Source: Pomphorhynchus laevis
Taxonomy: Eukaryota; Acanthocephala; Palaeacanthocephala; Echinorhynchida; Pomphorhynchidae
DNA length: 64,000 nt
Assembly: GCA_012934845.2 (NCBI GenBank)
Contig: WNNJ02000010.1
Location: 1 to 64,000, forward strand
Direction: 5' to 3'
Shown here one piece after another: positions 58,111-64,000 of this stretch; position 1 is the first letter of the stretch; each line of letters starts with the position of its first letter. A program made the translations under genes and the position numbers. The notes beneath the pieces are model-generated. The model saw nothing but the letters and a program-made list of their open reading frames with translations. It did not search any database and was not told where the DNA came from.

Positions 58111-58918
58111 TGTATGGTCTATGTTCTTCGACTTAAATCGCATACTATCAAACCTTTACTTTAATTATATATCGCCAGTTTCTGATGCCATAGCAAATAT
58201 TAGTTATCTTATCGTTATTTCGACGTATTTTTTACGCGAATCATGTGTCTTAATATGTGAAAATATTAAGTTAATTTATAAAACAAATTAGCGGCCTTCC
58301 GCAACTTTTATATCATGTAGTGTATACATGTCTAAGGTGGTACGATTTATGGATACTTCATATATTTGATTATATAATAAATATGTTCAAATGTTAGCTT
58401 TATCACAAAGCTAACAAAGCTAGCCTCTAAACCAATAGCTTCTATTCCTTCAAAAACAAAAAAATTCAATCATTATAATAATAATTATAATTATTATTAA
58501 TACAACAAGTCTGAGCCTTTTATATGCATTGGGAGCAAGTTTGGATTGAGCGATCAAATTACCTATGTGTCGACATTTTATAAACATATCGTGGTGTCTC
58601 TTTAGAGCGGTCGGAGACTGTCAAAACATGGAGGTTTCCTACGAACATTTCGAATTAATCTACGTAAACCAAAATCATCAGATATCCGAAACAGTAAATT
58701 TCCAATAAAACGAACGTTTATGGTTACCAACAATCCCACACAAAAAGATGAACGAGGACGAAAACACGCAAGATTTAGTAACTCGTCCACACAAATGATA
58801 AATTTTAATTGAAATACATGTTATCAATTACAAAAGTCTATATAGAAAAGTATATATACTCAAATAATAAGATAATATTTATAATAAGATAATATTTATT
58901 TAAAAATGGATTTATTTT
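58111..58918. other. unassigned spacer
   Basis: AT-rich, except 58600-58800, which has a 62-codon minus-strand frame (RPRSSFCVGLL, DDFGLRRLIRNVRRKP) that looks protein-like but matches nothing I recognise. ATAATATTTATA repeats near 58870-58910 form the 3' tail of the following LINE copy. Confidence 0.4.
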
Positions 58919-59440
58919 TACATGGCAAATGCGTGACGACGCACTCTTACATGACCCCAACAAAAACAAAAATCTAAATCACGTGTCGAGAAGGTGGGAA
59001 CAGAAGAGGTATTTGAATGTGATAAAGGAATGGGTGCGGCGGATCTCGAGAAGGAGCTGATTCTAAGCTAGGGGCCGACGAGGAGAAATGATCGGATACC
59101 GTAGTTGTTGGAGTAATTGTGAACGTGAGGCCAAGTGTGAATAACGGGAACGCATCGATAGAGATAAGGGGCGAGAGCCGACTAAGAATGGGAGGTTGAT
59201 GAACGATGGGGAGCCGACAGCGATGAGATGAAAGTTGACGAAAAGAAGGCGGAGTTGAATGCAGATGTGGATGATCGGCCAATACAATTGGGCAAGATGC
59301 GTGAATGTGTGGTCGAAGCGACGGAGACGTAGAAGCACTCGAACAGCGAAGTTTATGATGATGAAGTATCTATGAAGTATGATGATGGATTTTGGATAAA
59401 TAACAGCACGCCTAACCAAAATAAGAGAGCATGGTTTCAC
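58919..59440 (-). mobile_element. CR1/L2-like LINE, short 3' copy
   Basis: Same family as the element at 59.74-64 kb: on the minus strand FAVRVLLRLRRFDHTFTHLAQ and SFINLPFLVGSRPLSLSMRS correspond to the C-terminal RT tail of that copy, and the 3' end GCATTTGCCATG is shared. Frame shifts; 5'-truncated. Confidence 0.85.
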
Positions 59441-59544
59441 GTTTGCGAGTCCCCACTAGTGTCGAAGAGTACCTTTTAGACACCCTGACAGTTCCCTTTA
59501 AGAAGACTTAAATGCATTTATTTGACGAAAGTTGAATAATGTAA

Positions 59545-59742
59545 GATCATACCGTGATAAAAATAACAATAATGAAGAGTGGTCCCGCTTCATCATCGGG
59601 TGCCCCTACGTCTTTCGACAACGCGATCTTGTGGCTTTGACGTGTGCTTACAGAGAAGTCAATAGAGAGTGCATGCTCGAGGTTTGAACCCCGTACATAG
59701 AGTTTGCAATGCACACGCCTCCACCATTCGGCCACGCGGGGC
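59545..59742 (-). repeat. tRNA-derived SINE
   Basis: On the minus strand, starting near 59742: GCCCCGCGTGGCCGAATGGT (A-box region), about 40 bp further GGGGTTCAAACCTCG (B box), then a body of about 110 bp ending in ATTATTGTTATTTTTATCACG. The tail repeats (TTATTG) are like those at the 3' end of the adjacent LINE. Not a functional tRNA gene: there is no matching 3' acceptor strand. Confidence 0.8.
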
Positions 59743-59821
59743 TAATAATAATAACAATAATAACTAATAATAACAATAATACAAATTTATTTAATGTGGC
59801 AAATGCGTACAAGCTGTACGC

Positions 59822-62762
59822 TTACAAGTCCACAAACAAAAATGAGAAAGTCAAGCAGATTAAATTGTTAAAATGGGATCGGATTTGTCGTTTGAAGCAC
59901 TGCAGGGAAGTTGATTGGCGTATATGAATGGGCAGATGATTCCACGATAGAGGAGCAGCCACCAGGAAGGAGCGGAGTCCAAAGGAGGTAGAGTAGTTTG
60001 GGACATGTAAAAGAAGGGAATTACAGGAACGCAAGGAACAGTAAACAGGACGAGAATTATCAAGAAAAGGAAGGTTGAGAAATGAAGGGGTATGAAAAGT
60101 TACAAGGCGGAAAGCAACGATAAGAAGACGAATTTGAACACGACAATAAATTGTAGGCAAATCGAGAGAAGCAAGATGGTAGGATGTATGATCAAAACGA
60201 CGAAGACGGAGGAGAATTCGGACAGCTGCGTTGACGATGCGTTGTAGGGGAAGAAGAGTGGATTTAGGTGAGTTGGAAAATAGACTAAGACAATAATCGA
60301 GTCTAGAAAAAAGGAGAGATGATATGAGAGTCATACAAGAAGGGAAATCGATCAATCTACGAACTTGACGGAGGTTGCGGAGTATCAAGGTAGATGAGCG
60401 TACTTTATCTCTAACGAAAGGTTTAAGTGAAAGTCGGTTGTCAAAATGGAAGCCTAGGAAAACGAGATTATCAACGATAGGAAGAATTGTAGAATTTAAT
60501 GATACGGAGGGAGGTTCGAAGCCGAGGCGTCGAGGTAGGATCCACATAATTTTGGATTTATCAGGATTCAGAGAAAGGCGAAGGGAAGAAAGATGATTGG
60601 AAATTGAGACAAGACAGTCGGAAGCAGAAACACTAAGATCGTGAATACGATAAACAGGTGCATGAGCATAGATGAGAATGTCATCAGCATATTGCATAAC
60701 ATGGAAGTTAAATTTATGAGAAATCGAAGACAAATCACCAAGAAGAAGAGAGAAAAGTATAGGGCCTAATACGGAGCCTTGTGGAACACCGGACGGAATG
60801 GACGAAGGATGGGAGAGAGAAGAGTTAGAATATACGCGAAATGTACGGTTTGATAGATATGAAGAAAACCATGATACAGTGGGTAAAGAGAAGCCATAAT
60901 CATGACGAAGGCGATGGAGAAGAATCGAGTGATCGACGATGTCAAAAGCAGACGATAGATCAAGAGAAACTATGACACTACATAATTTATGATCGCGCGA
61001 TATGAGTAAGTCGTTATAAACTTTAAGACATGCAATTTCGGTAGAGTAATTAGAGCGAAAAGCGGCTTGGAAGGGAGGAAATAAGTTAGAGGAATAGAGA
61101 TATGTATTAACTTGCTTAAGAACGAGACGCTCAAGGAGTTTAGAGAGGGTTGGGAGAAGTGAGATTGGACGGTACGAAGATGGTAGTGAAGAGTCGAGAG
61201 ATTGCTTTTTGATGATAGGACGAACAGTGGCGCATTTCCAGATGGAAGGAAATGTACAGCTACGGATGGACGAGTTGAAACAATGTGGTTAGGAAGGGTA
61301 AGATAAAAGTGCAGATATTTTTAAGTAAGTGAGTGGGAATTGGGTCAGAAGGAGAGGTTTTATTAGGTAATGACAGCAGAACCGAAGAAACTTCATCAGA
61401 CGAAACGGGAAGAAGGTGGAATAGTTCTGGGAGGGAAGTATTTAAAGATAAGAGTGGGTACAAGGGGGCTATGGGTAGTAGGGAAAGTAAATTAGATAGC
61501 TTAGTTTGTAGATAAGAAGAAAATTCATCAGGATTTATATTACAAGGGGTAGATGATCGTGAAAGAATTGAGTTTAAGATTTTCCAATGAGATTTAGAGT
61601 TGGAAGATGACTCGAGTTGATTTCGCCAAAAGAGAGTACGTTTAGTACGTATAAGAATGAGATGTGAACGGCGTTGAGAAAAGTAGGAATCACGAAGATT
61701 TGGAGGGAGTGAGTTGGGTGAACGTTTAAGAAAGCGTTTATACATACGAAAAGAGTGACGGAGTCGACGCTTAGAAAGACTACAGTCAGAATCGAACCAG
61801 GGAGCATGGCGCAAGCGCTGGGAACGTCGAAGTCGACTAGGCAGAAGGTTATTGAGGATCGACGTAAGTTCAGAATCAAACAGAATGCAGAGATCATCGG
61901 GAGAGAGATAGTTAAGAGGAAGTGAAAAGAGTGAAGAATTGAGTAAGGCTGTGCAGAGAATAGGGATATCGAGAAGCTTCCAGGGTCGACTTGGTGTAGA
62001 TAATGGTAAAGGCGGAGAAGGAGGATGGGGACGAGTAAGAGTAAGAGTGACAAGGAAATGATCGGACAAACCAGGATCAGTAATTGACAAGGAGGTATAG
62101 TCATTGAAGCAGTTAGGAACAGCAATGATGTCGAGAGCACCGCCGAGAATATGAGTTGGGCTTGTTGAAAGTAATTTATAGTTAAAATCAGAAAAAAGAT
62201 TAGTTAAAGTGATAGAGTCAGAGTCAGACGGGCGATCAAGACGAATGTTAAAGTCACCGAGAACAAAAGAAGGAGTATAAGACAATGAACAGTGAGACAT
62301 TAGATCTGCAAGGTCGTTAAAGAAGATACGTGATGGGGCAACTGAACCTGGACGGTATACAATCACAAGTTCCAGAGGGAAAGGCGTTGATAATCTGCAT
62401 ATGAGTAATTCGAACGAAGTGTAACGGATGTTAACGTTGATTTTACGTAAAGACATTGGGTGACGAGCAATGGCAACAATACCGCCATGGTTAGACGCAG
62501 TAGATGTATGAGATGTAATTTGACGAGCTGATTCAACTAGAGAACAACCAGAGCGACATAGACGACGAATAGCAAGATCGTCGGAGTCAGAGTGCCAGGA
62601 TTCGGTAATGCAGAGAATATCGATAGATAATTGATCGAAGATATCGAGAAGCATATCAGCTTTATGAAGAATGGAGCGAGTATTGAATAGACTAAGACGA
62701 AAAGTATGCTTAGGAGCGAGATCGACTAGCGAAGAAGACAAGGGGGAGAGATGGGACGCCAT
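59822..62762 (-). CDS. LINE ORF2: endonuclease-reverse transcriptase
   Basis: Starts at ATG 62762, overlapping the end of ORF1 by 37 nt. First 500 codons (62762-61260): apurinic-like endonuclease with LSLFNTRSI (Asn of motif I), DILCITESW (Glu), VIVYRPGS, FVLGDFNIRLD (Asp/Asn) and GLSDHFLV (catalytic His). A one-base frameshift near 61265 separates this from the RT, which then reads without stops: VSLDLSSAFDIVDHS (motif A), SGVPQGSVLGPILF (motif B), MQYADDILIYAH (motif C), LRLSLNPDKSKIMW, and the C-terminal AAPLSWNHLPIHIR block to 59822. The protein nicks target DNA and copies the RNA in place. Apart from the frameshift it looks complete, so this insertion is young. Confidence 0.93.
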
Positions 62763-64000
62763 CGAATTTTTGGCCTTGTGTGAAGAACGTGAAAATTTCC
62801 GTTGATTTTACGTATAGATAAGGATGACTCGCCGTTTGTTTCACGTCGATGTTTTTCAATGCGAGCTAAATTGAGCTGGGCAATATCAGAAGGGGAGCGG
62901 TCAGGAAAGATACGGCAAGTAGATGAAGTGGTAAGAAGTTTAAAACGTTGGGAGAGTACCGAAGAGGCATGTGAACTATGTCGGAAAACGATTTTTAAGA
63001 GTGGAGGACTGAGATGATTGGATTTAGTGGATTTGTTTAAACGAATAAAGGATACAGGAGCGATATTATTGAAGAGTGATGGGTTATCATCAGGAAGAAT
63101 GGTTGCTAGGATAGACCTGAAAGCAGATACATCATCATCGAGGCGAGATTGTGGAGAAGCAGATTCGGAAAGCTTTAAGTTTGATATGATTATACAGCGA
63201 TCGCGCGAAGGAAAACGATTTCGTGGAAGTGGTGGACGGACAGAGCTGGTAGGAGTCGAGGTAGATGAGCAGATAGAAGTGGAAATGACAGGGGTGCTTG
63301 ATAAAGAATTAATATTGGTTGGAGCAAGTGTGACAGGAGCGGGGTGTTGAATCGGTTGATCAGAGATGTGACTGGATATGATTTTAAATGAAGGATGTAA
63401 CTTATTGGGAAGTGTTACGTGGGAGGTAGAGTAAGGAGAATTAAAATAGGTTGGGGCATGAGTGACAGGAATGGAGTGTTGAATCAGTTGATCGGAAATG
63501 TTACTGGAAATGATTTTGATGGAAGGGTGTAAATTATTGAGAGGTGATACAGGGGAGGTCGAGTAAGGAGTACGTGAGGAGAATAAAGAAGTTTGAGATT
63601 TATTTAGATTGGGGGAGGAATAGGAAAGAGGAGGTACGAGATGAAAAGCTTTACCGTTAGCATTGTTAGAATGAGAAAGATTAATGGAAGTTTGGTACGT
63701 AGTTGAACGAGGAGTGTGTGAGAGAGTAGGTTCAATAATGGGATTATATGATGCGAAGTCAGGTGTTGATGCGAGGGAAACATCTAAAACAGCATTGGTC
63801 TGAGTGGTCGTGTGTGATACAGGAGTAGATGAGCAGGATAACTGTAGTAGTCGTACTGATGTACAAAAACCGCAAGTGAAATGTTTACGTTTATACACCG
63901 AGTGGTCGGATATTTTAACACGAACAAGTGTCCATACATCGCAATCTTTGGAATCGCATCCAACTTCAAAGCTGGTATAACCATCATTGCATTCCGATGT
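62726..64000 (-). CDS. LINE ORF1, partial (zinc finger N-terminus)
   Basis: Continuous to the right edge of the window. Nearest the edge it encodes a cysteine-rich PHD-like finger: ECNDGYTSFEVGCDSKDCD, then VWTLVRVKISDHSVYKRK and FTCGFC. A long Ser/Thr/Pro-rich low-complexity region with internal repeats follows (PYSTSPVSPLNNLHPSIKI and near copies), then a conserved RNA-binding-like region (DDDVSAFRSILATILPDDN, FIRLNKSTKSN, FRHSSHASSVLSQRF). It ends at 62726. PHD-like fingers in ORF1 are known in CR1-group LINEs. The true start lies outside the window. Confidence 0.85.
   Translation of the reverse strand, partial: TSECNDGYTSFEVGCDSKDCDVWTLVRVKISDHSVYKRKHFTCGFCTSVRLLQLSCSSTPVSHTTTQTNAVLDVSLASTPDFASYNPIIEPTLSHTPRSTTYQTSINLSHSNNANGKAFHLVPPLSYSSPNLNKSQTSLFSSRTPYSTSPVSPLNNLHPSIKIISSNISDQLIQHSIPVTHAPTYFNSPYSTSHVTLPNKLHPSFKIISSHISDQPIQHPAPVTLAPTNINSLSSTPVISTSICSSTSTPTSSVRPPLPRNRFPSRDRCIIISNLKLSESASPQSRLDDDVSAFRSILATILPDDNPSLFNNIAPVSFIRLNKSTKSNHLSPPLLKIVFRHSSHASSVLSQRFKLLTTSSTCRIFPDRSPSDIAQLNLARIEKHRRETNGESSLSIRKINGNFHVLHTRPKIRWRPISPPCLLR

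Larger units (their letters stand above)
59743..64000 (-). mobile_element. CR1/L2-like LINE, nearly intact, 5' end off window
   Basis: Minus-strand element with two overlapping ORFs and a 3' end GTACGCATTTGCCACATT followed by an AATAATAACAATAATA-type microsatellite (59743-59785), the usual tail of CR1/L2-group LINEs. ORF1 enters the window at its right edge. Only one coding break was noticed. Confidence 0.93.

Noticed and set aside
59660-59742. Functional tRNA gene
   Set aside because: Has A and B boxes but no closing acceptor stem and a body and tail typical of a SINE.

Overview
The window is AT-rich metazoan DNA, dominated by retroelements, tRNA-derived SINEs and two large satellite arrays, with little host coding sequence. 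Evidence for an animal: a split F5/8 type C (discoidin) domain with spliceable exons, CR1/L2-like, RTE-like and I-like LINEs, many Penelope-like elements (PLEs), a FLYWCH-MULE DNA transposon and SINEs with tRNA heads. A hammerhead-ribozyme satellite, PLEs and tRNA-SINEs together recall flatworms such as schistosomes, but nothing seen here fixes the phylum.

Layout. 1-3264: a 262-bp satellite running off the left edge, apparently amplified from the SINE lying beside it (3265-3700). 6785-6966 and 9820-9964 (+): two exons of a discoidin-domain host gene, separated by an intron holding two LINE fragments. 10.3-18.8 kb: retroelement debris, including a 5'-truncated PLE (14.3-15.05 kb, -), two fragments of endonuclease-like tails of retroelement proteins (10.3 kb; 16.3-17.5 kb) and a GIY-YIG segment repeated three times (17.8-18.8 kb). 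24.1-25.7 kb: a PLE with an open 413-aa reverse transcriptase and a structured 3' end also found at about 11.1, 14.5, 26.3, 27.5, 28.1, 45.1 and 54.5 kb. 28441-29811 (-): an intact intronless 456-aa class I methyltransferase-like gene. 30.6-42.8 kb: SINE clusters and degraded LINEs.

43-54.8 kb: several fragments of a second type of PLE (GIY-YIG, zinc-finger-like cysteines, hairpin-bearing 3' ends). In their midst lies the most striking feature: a 6.4-kb array (46.88-53.30 kb) of about 12 units of about 516 bp. Each unit carries a type I hammerhead ribozyme or close variant. Four units form a 2,064-bp higher-order repeat, and one ribozyme copy in particular keeps every canonical core position. 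PLE pieces point toward the array from both sides, and their 3' ends carry a hairpin resembling the ribozyme core.

54.87-56.36 kb: a decayed MULE with FLYWCH finger and iterated terminal repeats. 57.0-64.0 kb: three LINE copies and a tRNA-SINE on the minus strand; the rightmost LINE (59.74 kb to the edge) is nearly intact, with one apparent frameshift.

How the parts work together: LINEs and PLEs supply reverse transcription, SINEs depend on it, and both satellites look like tandem amplification of retroelement-derived units. The discoidin and methyltransferase genes are the only clear non-mobile coding sequences. Intact PLE, LINE and methyltransferase frames next to heavily decayed ones show insertions of very different ages.
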